Shown here in pieces: positions 27,801 through 34,253 of a stretch of DNA of 64,000 bases. Under the pieces are notes generated by a model. It did no database searches and was not told the DNA's origin. It worked only from the letters and a program-made list of their open reading frames with translations. Where the stretch lies: assembly GCF_902459505.1 (NCBI RefSeq), contig NC_047096.1, positions 4,154,001 through 4,218,000 on the forward strand, written 5' to 3'. The stretch comes from Geotrypetes seraphini (lineage: Eukaryota > Chordata > Amphibia > Gymnophiona > Dermophiidae). A program made the translations under genes and the position numbers. Numbering within the stretch: position 1 is the stretch's first letter; the number at the start of each line of letters is the position of its first letter.

Positions 27801-30754
27801 GTAAACGTTCATTTGTTTCTCTGCTACGTATTTTTTTAGAGAATGGGGAGGTATAGGTGGGAGGTAAGGGGAGGGGGAATGGAGAATTAGGCAGTAGAGG
27901 TTAACTGGGGCATGGTTTAGATTCCACAAGCAAAAGTTACCTTCAGTAACACTTAAATATATCGAAGAAAAGAGGCCGAAACTGTTGAGACCAATTCCAC
28001 ACTTGAGGTTGCCTTGGTCTTCATGTTTTAGCGCTTTCAGCTGTACTATAAAGACCCCTTTATCGGTTGAATCCTGGATTGTAGCTCTCCCTGCAAAATT
28101 TGGACTGACGTAGCGGTTCGTAGAAATGATGGTGCTGCAACTCCTTTGATGGGCGGTTTCCTTGCACAGGAACTTCCTGTCATACTTGTTGGCCTTGGTG
28201 ACAGTAGAGTAGAAGCATTGGATAGTCACCTCTCCGTTGAGAATACCGGTCACCTGTTTTGGTCCAGCAATATCAGCAGATTCTGGCCAGAACCACAAAT
28301 CCGAGCAAATGAGAAGAAGGAGGTGGCCATTAGTCAAGTTTTGCAACATAATCTTCAGTTGAAATGAAACTGAAGCTTTTAATAAAGTCCTCTAGTTCAA
28401 CTGAGCTCAAAAACACACATTTTAAGCTAGTCACTGCTAAAAGTCCCCTGTGTCTTTTTCATTCTTAAAAAAAAAAAAAAATCTTTATTCATTTTCAAAT
28501 CAAACAATAAGTGCACAAAAATATATCATAAAAGTAATTTCCATATAGCACTATAATATCTAACACATAAAATCTAATAGTGTAAAATCCCCATCCACCC
28601 ACCCTTCAACACATTCTCAACTAAAATGGAATATACTATATTATACAACATATTATAACATATTGTATTAAATTACATGCCAAATCCACCCTCCCCCTTG
28701 AGTGTGCTAGATAAAACTAAGAATGAAAAAGAAAAGGAACAGAAAAGAAATGATGTCTATTCATCACAATACTTTTCCAATGGCCCCCATATCTTTACAA
28801 AGTTATTATATGTCCCTTTTTGTACCGCTATTGCTCTTTCCATCTTAAAAATATGGCCTAACGAATTCCACCAGAATGTGTAATTAAGATTCTTGTGATT
28901 TTTCCAATTTTTCATTCTAAAGAACCCCCTTGGCATCTGGATAACTCTGGAGGCTTATCGAGTCCCCCATCTAGCCTTATACTCTCATCTATGAATATTC
29001 ATGAGAAAGGAGAAATCGCCAGTCCCTCCTATCTTGACATTGCTGTTTCTCACAATGGAGCCACCCAATCAGCCAGTGCCATTTTGGACATTTTGCTGCA
29101 TAACAAAATGGTGCCAACCTACCTGTTATTACACTGCACAGCGGATTTTGAAAATGGCACCAGTTTTAACTTAGTTGGCACAGTTATGAGAAATAGCACC
29201 GACGGAACAGGAAAGACCTGAGATTCCTTCTGCCCTTGAATATCTCATAGATGAGAGAAAGTGTATGGATTGGAGGGGAGAAGGGAGAAGGGAGAAGGGA
29301 AGGGGCAGCCTAAAGCCCTGGGAATATTTTTGCAAATATAGAAGTGAGGTATTTTCTCCCACAGAAAGAACATTTTCTTGTTTTTCTTGATCTATTTTGT
29401 AAGTAGCGGTTGTTAGCGCAGTGAGCCACATCGAATGCTCCACGCTGCTCCCGATGTTCATAGGAGCTCTATGAGCGTCGGGAGCAGCGCGGCTCCCTGC
29501 GCTAATAACTGCTATCGTGGTGAGTGAGGTAGGAGCGTCGGCACTGGTTGCAGAATCCGGCCCCCTTACTGTCTGCTTCTGCAGATGAAACTTCAGGTGA
29601 TATATAGGGGCATTTTCTTTTCTTTTTTTAAACTTTATTTAGTTTTTAATGCCAACAAAAAGTGCAATACAATTTACATATAAATAATAATAATCAAATA
29701 AGCACTTATAAACAATCAGAATCTATACAAAAGATAAAAATTCCCTCCCTCATCCATCATTACCATCAGGAATAATACCAGAACAAAAGATATACCCCCC
29801 CTCCCCGGATGTGTGGGTGCAAAACAACGGAAAATAAAGGTAAAGGACAACTATAGCAAATCTACAAAAGACGTCAATGGATCCCAAACCAATTTGAATA
29901 TCTTATTATGCCCCAGCATGTCAGCATTTATTTTCTCCTACTTATAAGTTAAGCATAAGCTCGCCCACCAGAAAGGAAAACTAAGGCGATCCCAATTCTT
30001 TTGAAAGAGCACAAGCTATTGACGACAAACAGGAACATATGACATTTTGTGTTTGTTTTCTTTTTATAATGCCATAAAATTATATGGGACGTAGGAATTT
30101 GGAATGTTGTTGACAGTCCCTAAGTCATTTCAAGCAAATGGCCCTGGAAGAGAGTGGCATAGTGGTTGGAGCTACAGCCTCACACCCTGCGGTTGTGGGT
30201 TCAAACCCACGCTGCTCCTTATGACCCTGGGAAAGTCACTTAATCCTCCACTGCCTCAGGTACATTACCCTGTTTCCCCGAATATATGACACTGTCTTAT
30301 ATTTTTAAAAACTCCAAAATATGCACAAGGTCTTATTTTCAGGGGGATGTCTTATTTTTCCATGAAGAATACAGTACACATTTATTGCCTGTCGGCGATT
30401 ACGAGTTTGGGGGGAGGGGGCTCGGGGTTCCGACAGGAGGAGTTAGGCATTCTCCTGTCGGTGATGGGACAGGCGGCTGCAACAACCGCGGCCGCTATAC
30501 ATATTGCAGCAGGGAGATTCCTTGCTGCCATAAGTATAGCGGCCGCGTCTAATTTAACCCGATTCCCTAAAAACGCCGGTTACAGAATCGGTGTTTAGAG
30601 AAAACTGGATTGTTTGCATGGTGTGAAATTGAAGCTGAAAGCTGAGTTTTTCAGAAGTTTACCCTTTTTGTCATTCTGGCTTATTTGAAGACTCACCCCA
30701 TCCTTGTAGTAGTGGAGCCAGGCTTATAATGAAGAAAAGCTCGAGAGATGCCAT
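9804..30754 (-). CDS. PIGR: Polymeric immunoglobulin receptor, nine exons placed
   Basis: Receptor that binds J-chain-containing polymeric antibody at the basolateral face of epithelia, transcytoses it and is cleaved to release secretory component. The exons read, in order, signal peptide, four V-type Ig domains, stalk, transmembrane helix and tail. All Ig exons are symmetric phase 1-1, as in known PIGR. The stalk exon ends in phase 2 and the TM exon starts in the matching phase. With the 13238 donor, the joined coding length is 1782 nt, or 593 residues. Human PIGR has five Ig domains and 764 residues; this copy lacks a separate D2 exon, like four-domain non-mammalian receptors. Identity rests on D1 (YVSPNFAGRATI), D5 (DEGWYWCGVKQ) and tail (GSYRTDISLADL) similarity recalled from human PIGR. 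No in-frame stop lies inside any exon. A 5' non-coding exon is not identified. Confidence 0.93.
9879..10525. other. PIGR last intron, no repeat recognised
   Basis: Sequence between the last intron's acceptor and an L2-like copy. Contains C runs and a pyrimidine-rich stretch (10330-10520). Long plus-strand open frames here are composition artefacts. Confidence 0.4.
10526..11465 (-). mobile_element. L2-like LINE, C-terminal ORF2 and 3' tail
   Basis: The minus strand encodes VRAQLDYCNSVYMGIKQGGL, RLQLIQNTAAKLIFG and VSPLLRKLHWLPVRFRIQFK, plus upstream RILGIILDSSLTFHEQI. It ends in an untranslated segment with CGAGTCGAGCTCCGTT and a (GACTA)n tail at 10526-10548. Inserted in a PIGR intron on the PIGR strand. 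Confidence 0.9.
11466..12059. other. PIGR intron, nothing recognised
   Basis: AT-rich, with a 15-base C run at 12020-12035. A 26-nt candidate microexon at 11875-11900 was considered and rejected. Confidence 0.4.
12060..12925 (+). mobile_element. Tandem CR1 3'UTR units
   Basis: About four successive units of roughly 200 bp. Each runs from AGTCTGTTATTGAGAAAGAC through CATGGAATGTTGCTACT and GATTGGCCACCGTGAGAAC to TTCTTATGTTCTTAT. The inner GGAATGTTGCTACTCTTTGG motif is itself repeated. Confidence 0.8.
13013..13237. other. PIGR intron side of tail exon
   Basis: No repeat recognised apart from a short GCTACAGACTAGCATGG scrap. Checked for the missing tail exon; none found. Confidence 0.35.
13238..13368 (-). 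CDS. PIGR: PIGR exon: cytoplasmic tail, sorting motif
   Basis: The acceptor is a long T tract ending TTACAG. The exon reads DLVSVGSYRTDISLADLDNS and then a stretch with HTQETEMAS, matching human RVSIRSYRTDISMSDFENS and ITQETS. Ser664 and Tyr668 of the rabbit numbering are kept. The 3' end is uncertain: donor CGG/GTCACA (13238) ends in phase 0 and joins the last exon directly, while AAAG/GTCGGG (13243) ends in phase 1 and would need another exon. Without splicing the frame stops after GRVTGNR. Confidence 0.88.
13760..13990. repeat. Polypurine (GA-rich) tract
   Basis: Strongly strand-biased purine run with imperfect GAGAGATGCCAGACC and GGAGAGAAGATGCC units. Open frames on both strands here reflect composition. 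Confidence 0.6.
14128..14260. mobile_element. Palindromic MITE, CCCCCTTTTACAAAACT ends
   Basis: Arms CCCCCCTTTTACAAAACTG and AGTTTTGTAAAAGGGGG. The middle is GCAGCTCTGATGCTCAGAAT mirrored by its complement. Close relatives: 29405, 59125. Confidence 0.7.
14440..14575 (-). mobile_element. MITE fragment with CAGTGGTGTACCTAG end
   Basis: The minus strand starts CAGTGGTGTACCTAGCATA and continues CACCTGGGGCCCATCA to a C run. One end only. Confidence 0.4.
14592..14794 (+). mobile_element. tRNA-headed SINE with MIR-like core
   Basis: Head GTGCAGTGGTTGAAGCTACA with a B-box-like GGTTCAACCC, then GTACATTAGATAGATTGTGA, CTTGAGTACCTGAATAAA and an L2-like tail AATAAATAA. A C run interrupts the middle. Many copies in the window. 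Confidence 0.8.
15001..15110 (-). CDS. PIGR: PIGR exon: transmembrane helix
   Basis: 110 nt, phase 2 in and 1 out; acceptor TTATCTTTGCAG, donor G/GTAAGT. After HSELRSQ it encodes one membrane helix, LVLSIVLPICAVILLAAAVF, continuing LFI and followed by the stop-transfer run RLKKNS. The split G joins AT of the next exon to make Asp. The Arg-Leu-Lys-Lys run is the start of the region that in rabbit PIGR forms the basolateral sorting signal. Confidence 0.9.
15225..15675 (+). mobile_element. CR1-clade LINE 3' end
   Basis: Encodes GRLPYEERVQRLGLFSLEK-type sequence with stops, then TLSKNTRTRGHAMKLL-like remnants, followed by a 3'UTR with GTACTTGGGACCTGGGTTGG and TCTTATGTTTTTAT. Confidence 0.8.
15690..16121 (+). 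mobile_element. Two tandem CR1 3'UTR units with minisatellite motif
   Basis: Two units of about 210 bp. Each runs CATCACTGATGAGGTTGGCT, GACATCACAATCTCAGCTCT and GGAATGTTGC to CTTATGTT. The last ends 11 bp from the PIGR stalk-exon donor. Confidence 0.75.
16133..16223 (-). CDS. PIGR: PIGR exon: juxtamembrane stalk
   Basis: 91 nt, starting phase 1 and ending phase 2; acceptor TTTGTTTTTCCTCAG, donor AAG/GTCAGA, which is weak at +3. It encodes about 30 residues rich in Gln, Asp, Arg and Ser, with no Ig features, e.g. PGNRAADQNDWQQEAPTS. Its phases fit both D5 and the TM exon, the main reason for the call. In the family this segment is where secretory component is cut free. It is less than half the human length. 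A CR1 3' end stops about 11 bp from the donor. Confidence 0.8.
16530..16915. mobile_element. CR1 3' ends, opposite orientations
   Basis: A plus copy (16530-16630: CACGATGGACCACTGG, CTGACCCAGC) and a minus copy (16795-16915: CATAAGAGTGGCCTTACTGG, CATCAAGCCCAGTATCC) flank unrecognised sequence. Confidence 0.65.
16916..17920. other. GC-skewed intron, partial palindrome
   Basis: C- and G-run-rich. TCATCGCGGCCAATTCA near 17180 and GAAATGGCCGCGATGAATTG near 17780 are inverted, with GTCCTGCTCCCATGGTGTCAG near the middle, suggesting an old palindromic element of about 600 bp. No gene. Confidence 0.4.
17930..18235 (-). mobile_element. CR1-clade RT fragment
   Basis: The minus strand reads MSQHGFSKRKSCLTNLLDYL and then VAKDFQKAFENIPPKRLLSK, the start of the RT palm, decayed. 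Confidence 0.75.
18507..18824 (-). CDS. PIGR: PIGR exon: Ig domain D5
   Basis: 318 nt, phase 1-1, acceptor CCAAAACTAG, donor GAAG/GTAGGC. All six cysteines of human D5 are seen: KLPCYY, PCKYS, YWCKW, SICTP, VNCDK and WYWCGV. The SIC and VNC cysteines align with the human pair that rearranges to bond covalently with polymeric IgA, so that chemistry looks preserved. DEGWYWCGVKQ is nearly identical to human. The open frame continuing upstream into a T-rich tract (to 19008) is intron. Confidence 0.94.
19010..19437 (-). mobile_element. SINE copies, minus orientation
   Basis: A full-length minus copy at 19202-19437 (TAGAGTGGGAGCCCACCAGC, GTGACCCTGGACAAGTCACT and a tRNA-like head on the minus strand). 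It abuts a second tail (ATTT repeats, TTTATATCCCGTCCTCCTGG) at 19010-19100. Confidence 0.75.
19660..20000. mobile_element. Decayed Penelope-like terminal repeat
   Basis: Contains CCGAAGAAGCCGTCCTGAAG then GTGAAACGGACTGGCC (19938-19977), a diverged version of the hammerhead-like core found at 59803. Ends undefined. Confidence 0.35.
20043..20217. mobile_element. Palindromic hAT MITE with 8-bp TSD
   Basis: CAGGGGTGGGCAACTCTGG and CCGGAGTTGCTCACCCCTG ends. Perfect duplication CATTAGAT at 20035-20042 and 20218-20225. Confidence 0.92.
20236..20430. mobile_element. Palindromic MITE
   Basis: CTCTTCCTCTGATGTCACTT and AAGTGATGTCAGAGGAAGAG mirror each other around CCTGGACCCATGCCTAGG; outer CCTCTGTAATGTTCCTGG pairs with CCAGGAACATCACAGAGG. 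Confidence 0.6.
20660..20961. mobile_element. Tigger-like MITE, TA target
   Basis: Ends CACTTCTCCCTCCGGAT and TACGGAGGGAGAAGTG, flanked by TA on each side. Interior AAAACCATCGTGAATATGG and GAGGAGCCAGCAAGC. Copies: 26294, 48752. Confidence 0.8.
21073..21605. mobile_element. Two hAT-like elements in series
   Basis: First starts CAGTGTCCGGCAAACTTTTC (21073). Second starts CAGGGGTGTTCAACCTGCGG (21392) and continues GAGGGCGATGCAGTG, AATGCGGCCCAGG, AAAAGGTTGTCC; it is the same family as the intact copy at 54623 but lacks its right end. Confidence 0.7.
21734..21925. mobile_element. Palindromic hAT MITE with 8-bp TSD
   Basis: CAGTGGTTTCCAACCCTG and CAGGGTTGGAAACCACTG ends; duplication GAATAATC at 21726-21733 and 21926-21933, perfect. 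In the intron after PIGR D4. Confidence 0.92.
21940..22178 (+). mobile_element. CR1 3'UTR unit
   Basis: Same layout as 12190-12420: CTGTCATTGAGAAAGAC, CATGGAATGTTGCTACT, GGATTGGCCACCGTGAGAAC, ending CTTAGGTTCTTA. Confidence 0.75.
22263..22436 (+). mobile_element. tRNA-headed SINE
   Basis: GTGGTGCAGTGGTTAGAGCT head, GGGTTCGAAAC B-box-like, GTACATTAGATAGAGTGGG core, tail TATAAATTATTAAAG. 70 bp from PIGR D4. Confidence 0.75.
22507..22833 (-). CDS. PIGR: PIGR exon: Ig domain D4
   Basis: 327 nt, phase 1-1, acceptor TTTTGTACTCCACTAG, donor GAAG/GTAAGG. The domain has SAECHY, KHWCKW, EHGCTD and WYWCGT. GFIKDAFEGRIMI and ENGTFTVLMNQLKKED match human D4 GWVKAQYEGRLSL and GNGTFTVILNQLTSRD. Both extra cysteines are present. 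NGT and the NVT before the C strand are possible N-glycosylation sites. The coding frame begins upstream of the GTG at 22792. Confidence 0.92.
23124..23501. mobile_element. hAT-like palindrome, TAGAGAATGACA ends
   Basis: TAGAGAATGACATGGGG and CCCCATGTCATTCTCTA ends. Inside are CGTCCTCATCTGCACAAGCC units with one copy of the GACATCACAATCTCAGC-type motif. Confidence 0.75.
23502..25149. other. PIGR intron, nothing recognised
   Basis: No repeat family or coding signal identified. C/G runs at about 23850 and 25045, poly-A-rich 24600-24640. May be the largest single-copy intron stretch. Confidence 0.35.
25150..25880. mobile_element. Palindromic MITEs, GC-rich
   Basis: 25150-25500 folds on itself: GGACCAATGCATGCCGCCGG pairs with CCGGTGGCATGCATTGGTCC, inner arms end in G and C runs. 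25500-25880 has GGTAGGCACCAG and CATTTCCGGTGCCTACTTTT, like 32275. Confidence 0.55.
25890..26150 (-). mobile_element. L2-like LINE 3' end
   Basis: Complement of the 10526 family tail: CTTTATATACCAGGTCATC, AGGAAGCTCGACTCAGTT, then remnants of the ORF2 end. Confidence 0.65.
26237..26690. mobile_element. hAT MITE split by a Tigger-like MITE
   Basis: Outer halves (GGACCAGCCCTCAAGG, CTCATGCCTATTCATTAGG, AAACCTGACC) belong to the palindromic hAT family. Between them 26294-26616 is a Tigger-like copy (CACTTCTCCTTCCGTATTCG ... TACGGAGGGAGAAGTA). Confidence 0.75.
26692..26810. mobile_element. Palindromic MITE, AGGGTT ends
   Basis: TAGGGTTTTCATATGGCTCC and GGAGCCATATGGTAACCCTA; relative at 27543-27731 with the same ends. 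Confidence 0.7.
26819..27078. mobile_element. hAT-like palindrome, TAGAGAATGACA ends
   Basis: TAGAGAATGACACAGAG and GTGTCATTCTCTA ends. Target duplication GACTGAAT/GACTGAAC (7 of 8). 260 bp, without the internal minisatellite. Ends about 90 bp from the PIGR D3-like exon. Confidence 0.85.
27168..27497 (-). CDS. PIGR: PIGR exon: second Ig domain (D3-like)
   Basis: 330 nt, phase 1-1, acceptor TTTTCCAATAG, donor GAAG/GTAAGAG. The V-set domain has LITCKF and YYSCGIG as the main cysteine pair and KYLC with LHNC as the extra pair. LRKEDAGYYSCG matches human D3 LRKEDAGRYLCG, and LHNC carries the cysteine that D3 has and human D2 lacks, although VIDSYG resembles D2 VIDSSG. I therefore call it D3-like, with some D2 resemblance. 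In mammals D2 and D3 share one exon; here one domain fills one exon. A 260-bp hAT-like element ends about 90 bp past the donor. Confidence 0.9.
27543..27731. mobile_element. Palindromic MITE, AGGGTTGCC ends
   Basis: TAGGGTTGCCATATGGCTC and GAGCCATATGGCAACCCTA. Inner TTTACTTCCATTGCTTTCA pairs with its complement. Confidence 0.8.
27941..28282 (-). CDS. PIGR: PIGR exon: Ig domain D1
   Basis: 342 nt, phase 1-1. The acceptor is pyrimidine-rich and ends TTCTGGCCAG, with a branch-like TTGACTAAT upstream; the donor is GAAG/GTAACT. The V-set domain has Cys in TIQCFY and LKCGIG plus the extra pair in KFLCKE and RSCSTI. The segment YVSPNFAGRATI matches human YVSSKYAGRANL, and GIGLNSFGL matches GLGINSRGL. 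The CDR1 region (TKANKYDRK) corresponds to the human antibody-contacting loop TSVNRHTRK and is one residue longer; the Arg next to Lys is kept, but the usual Trp before Cys is Leu. An in-frame ATG further upstream is intronic: a better signal peptide exon lies at 30.7 kb. Confidence 0.93.
28465..28925 (-). mobile_element. L1-clade LINE 3' end
   Basis: The minus strand reads WNSLGHIFKMERAIAVQ and YNNFVKIWGPLEKYC then stop, the ORF2 C terminus of L1-type elements, then 3'UTR and poly(A) (T/A run at 28468). Confidence 0.7.
28926..29404. other. PIGR intron, nothing recognised
   Basis: Contains a short GGGAGAA repeat at 29277-29300. No coding support. Confidence 0.35.
29405..29565. mobile_element. 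Palindromic MITE
   Basis: GCTGCTCCCGATGTTCATAG and CTATGAGCGTCGGGAGCAGC mirror each other; same design as 14128. Confidence 0.6.
29615..30095 (-). mobile_element. L1-clade LINE 3' end
   Basis: The minus strand ends GTATTGCACTTTTTGTTGGC then AAATAAAGTTT with an A tail at 29625. Upstream are decayed ORF2 codons (ADMLGHNKIFKLVWDPL). Confidence 0.6.
30150..30272 (+). mobile_element. tRNA-headed SINE, MIR-like
   Basis: GTGGCATAGTGGTTGGAGCT, GGGTTCAAACCC, GACCCTGGGAAAGTCACTTA, CTGCCTCAGGTACATTA: the MIR core is clear. Confidence 0.8.
30273..30600. repeat. Unclassified repeat
   Basis: CCCTGTTTCCCCGAATATAT and CTTATTTTCAGGGGGATGTC resemble a dispersed vertebrate element; the GC-rich remainder (GCGGCCGCTATAC with its complement) is palindromic. 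Confidence 0.35.
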
Positions 30755-30832
30755 CGTAGCAAAATAAGCATCACATTAAGGCCAGAGCAAACAGCAGTGA
30801 TGACAGACAACTCTTCTCTTTTGTCCTGCAAC
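30697..30832 (-). CDS. PIGR: PIGR exon: 5'UTR end and signal peptide
   Basis: Acceptor TTCTTCTTTTCCAG precedes 30832. The first ATG is at 30754 and the reading is MASLELFFIISLAPLLQGW, then one base of a split codon before the donor GTGAGT. The peptide has a hydrophobic core (LFFIISLAPLL) and ends near small residues, a normal secretory signal. The leader of about 78 nt before ATG has no other in-frame start. The split G joins AA of the D1 exon to give Glu, so phase agrees. It lies 2.4 kb upstream of D1, with L1 3' ends and a SINE between. Confidence 0.88.
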
Positions 30833-30839
30833 CTGGAAA

Positions 30840-31497
30840 AGAAGAATGCTATGAAATGCAAACTTTCCTTGGCATAGGGTGATTTGATCAGGATTATGGT
30901 CTCTAAATGGGGTTTTTAAATACATTAATTAATGAATAAAAATGTAGTGGAATTCTGGGCTGATATTAAAAATATTTAACCAGGCAGGAAAGGTTCCTGT
31001 TTGGCTTAATTTGGTCATTTACTCATACAAGAGGCCATATCCCACTAAATGCGAGAAATACAAGCAAAAAGTATTTATTAATCCAGGAAAAGGCCTCAGA
31101 ATTGGAGCCTACGCAAAGTCCTATCATGGACTAGACTGTCAGCGTAGTATTACCCCCTCCATGCTCCAATCATAGGCCAGAAAAACCTGGAACTTGTAGA
31201 ATCTCTTAATTTATTATTCTTTTTAATTTTTTAATATTTTTAATTTTATAATATAGGTTTAAACCTTAAAATCTATACTTAAAACTTCATTTTAAATTTT
31301 ATTGTGGTTGATCTTAGAATTATTTTTCATAAATAGAACCTAAGAAAAATAATCTACTGTTACAACCCTGCTGTGACTAAATATTGTTTAACATTGCTAT
31401 ACTTGCAAAGGTAGAGAAGTTAAAGGTAACTAAATTACTTATCTTAAGCAGTTTTCATTATAGCTTGAAAGTCCTATAATGACTGTGCAATGGCTAT
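30840..31497. other. PIGR: Upstream of PIGR signal exon
   Basis: AT-rich. No promoter element or non-coding first exon can be defined by eye. Confidence 0.3.
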
Positions 31498-31556
31498 GCC
31501 GCCAACACGGCCAGCGTTTCGTGGGCAATAAGTACATCCACTGCTTCAGGGCTAAT
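31498..31556 (-). ncRNA. Hammerhead-like ribozyme core
   Basis: Minus strand: GCC, then CTGAAGCA, a GTGG...CCAC helix II, CACGAAACG, a short helix III and GTTGGC, whose GGC can pair with the first GCC. The core has an extra C compared with consensus CUGANGA. Likely part of a Penelope-like terminal repeat. Confidence 0.4.
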
Positions 31557-32029
31557 GGCCAAAAGACATCAAGGCATTACAGTCTTTAAAACTGCAAAAC
31601 TTTCTCTGCCAAATTTGATCCCCAGATTTTCAGGAGCACATAAGCAGACAATGCCACCGAACATCAAGAGACCATCTGGTGAGTGCCAGGAAAGTCCAGA
31701 GCAGAGTCTGAGCAGGTTGCAGGCACCGGCCAGCTCTCGGGTCAGGCACCTGCGACCGGGGCTCACAAAAAGATTCAGTGGAGAAGGAAACCCTTTTTCT
31801 TTACAGGGCTGTTCTGGTAGAAGGGATGTAGGCAGGATCATGGTTATTGAGTTTAATTACCCAAATTTGGGGACGAAGGGGGGGGGGGAACCTCGAGGTC
31901 TGAATGTTAATGAAAGGTGACAAAACGCTGAAAGTTTGCACAGGGTGTGCAGCCAGATAAATTTCGTTTTGTGTCATTTTCCATTTCATTTAAAGCAGGC
32001 ATTTACAGTCAGGTTTTCGGGATACCCTC

Positions 32030-32615
32030 AATGAGGGGGGAATTCATCCACGAGCGCTAAGGAATTTAGCGCATATTCTAAACTCATGAGCTGGTCTTGG
32101 GCCGGGGCTGGATGAAAATCAGTACTAGAGCTCCAGTGGGAGAATCAGGATAACCAAAATCGTAGAGCGTTCTCCTCACTCACCTTTTATACTCTTCCCC
32201 CCTCCCACTCAGGCAAAGGGCCTCCAACTTCTCCCATAATGTTCTGCTATCCACAAGCACGCACTCAGGGGGAAATTCTATGAACGACGCCCTAACTTAG
32301 GCTCCTAAGTTAAGATGAAAACACAATTTCAAACAGTACTTAAATAAAATTTCACGGCGCCTACCGACACCTAAACAAATGGCACCGGAATCGCATCTCC
32401 AGAGGTGCCAACTGGCATCTAACGCCACTGTAGGTGTGGCATTAGGCGTGATTCTTGGCAAAGGTAGGCGCTAGAAAACCCTGGCCTACATTTGCAATGC
32501 CTACTTTTGCTGGAGGGGTGATTCTCTAAACAGCGCCATCACGTGCTTGGCGGCTGCCTTTAAGGTGGCCGCCGACAACAGCGCTGTTCAGAGAATCCAG
32601 GCCTCGGTGACTCCC
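32030..32615. mobile_element. GC-rich palindromic MITEs
   Basis: CTTAGGCTCCTAAGTTAAG, AGGTAGGCGCTAG, GTGATTCTCTAAACAGCGCC and CGCTGTTCAGAGAATC. Related to 25500. Confidence 0.5.
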
Positions 32616-32979
32616 CCCCAATCCAATAGCCTCTGCTCTTTGGTGGTGGTGGGGGGGGTCACACAGGATTTACCCAGTTTGCTGACATTTTCAGACCATA
32701 ATTTATATAAGTGCCCAGAGCAAAAAGGTCGACATGACTTTATCTAGCCAGTTATCCAGATAAAGGTCTGAAAATGGATTGGTACCTGTATATATCTTCC
32801 AGCCCAACTAATCAGCACCGGAGCTTGCACTAAACCCAGCACTACACATCCGGCTCTGGCAATCAGCTCCTTTCAGACCACACTGGGCTGAATATCACTC
32901 CATCTGTAGTATTTTGGTTTCCAATGTGTGGATGCATTTAAAAGGTTAACTAAAAACCTCCGTAGTTCTCAAATCAATC

Positions 32980-33125
32980 CTCAGGAGATTCCAGCCAGTC
33001 AAGTTTTCAATTCAATATGCATGAGATTGATTTGCATGCGTTGTCTTCATTGTGTGCAAATATATATTTCAAGCATATTCATTTGAATATCGCAAAAACC
33101 TGACTGGCTGGGTGTGTCCTGAGGA
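32980..33125. mobile_element. Palindromic hAT MITE, old
   Basis: CCAGCCAGTCAAGTTTTC and AAAACCTGACTGGCTGG arms around ATATGCATGAG. Confidence 0.6.
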
Positions 33126-33138
33126 GTGGATTGAGAAC

Positions 33139-33722
33139 TAGAGAATGACACGGGGACAAATTTTTCCCCGTCCCGTCCCCGTGAGTTTTGTCGCTGTCCC
33201 TGTCACCGCCCCATTCCAGTAAGCTCTGCCTCAATCACACAAGCCTCGAACACTTATGATTTTAAACTGGTAGAAATTTGGAATAGACTTCCAGATTCTT
33301 TAAGACTGTTAGGTCAATTGCAGTTTTGAAAAAGCTTAAAAACTTGGTTGCTTGCACAATAGTTATCCAAGATATTAGCTGACAAACAAAAATTAAGTAA
33401 TTAAATATATTTTATTTTCACCTTTAAAACATCTGTCTAATCTTAACTAATACTGTACTATTATTCTTTCTATACAGCCAATTAGTATGTTTTTTTTTTG
33501 TTTTTTTTTAATGACCTGTAAACCGAATCGAGCTCCTTAGGGAAATGATCCGGTATATAAATTGAAGATTAGATTAGATTAAAGTGTTTGAGGCTTGTGC
33601 GGAAGAGGAAGGATCTTGCAGGAACGGGGCAGGGACAGCAAAAGAACTTGTGGGGACAGGACGGGACGGGAAAATGAGTTCCCGCGAGGATGGGAAAAAA
33701 TTTATCCCCGTGTCATTCTCTA
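33139..33722. mobile_element. hAT-like TAGAGAATGACA element with L2 insert
   Basis: Perfect 8-bp duplication TTGAGAAC (33131-33138, 33723-33730) and TAGAGAATGACACGGGG ends. An L2-like 3' end on the plus strand (about 33268-33580; GACTTCCAGATTC, AATCGAGCTCCTTAGGG, tail GATTAGATTAGATT) sits between the arms. Confidence 0.88.
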
Positions 33723-33999
33723 TTGAGAACCTCTGAATTAGAAGGAAGGAAAAAGAGAGTTTCAAAAGTTTTGGCTTATGTATGCCGTCTGCACGCAGAG
33801 CAGGCCCTGACAACATCCCACGCTCAGAACATTTGGAGACAGTGCGGTAAATTGCTCTCATTCAAACCACAGCATTTGGAGCCATGGGTGGGCTTGAGTG
33901 AGCTAAGGCCCCATTTGGAGTCAAGCTCACCCAGTGAGTGGCAGAACGGAGAACTGGGGTTTGTGCCCAGCCCTGTTAACCTCAGACCCTACCAAAAAT

Positions 34000-34130
34000 C
34001 GGTTCTGGCTGCAGCACTGATTGAAGAGTTTGTATTAATGTTTATTGAGAGTTTCTATACCACGACTAATGACCGGAGAGTCAATTCAGAGCGGTTTACA
34101 TGAGCTTCTGCAAGGTGTTACAACACATGG
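34000..34130 (-). mobile_element. L2-like tail fragment
   Basis: TTTATTGAGAGTTTCTATAC and AATTCAGAGCGGTTTACATG are the complement of an L2-like 3' end. Confidence 0.45.
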
Positions 34131-34253
34131 GCTCTATATTGAAATAGACGGAACTCTGTGGTGGTCTTTAATAACGGCATGATTAGGCCTCGCTGTCCAT
34201 CATCCGACTTATAAGCACACGTTTATACCAAATCAATCATCCTCCGTATATAC

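Noticed and set aside
28283-28349. Signal peptide directly in front of PIGR D1
   Set aside because: The stretch is a branch point and polypyrimidine tract; a proper signal exon with matching phase is at 30697-30832.
30150-30272. tRNA gene
   Set aside because: Box-like sequences belong to a tRNA-headed SINE followed by a MIR-like core; no cloverleaf.
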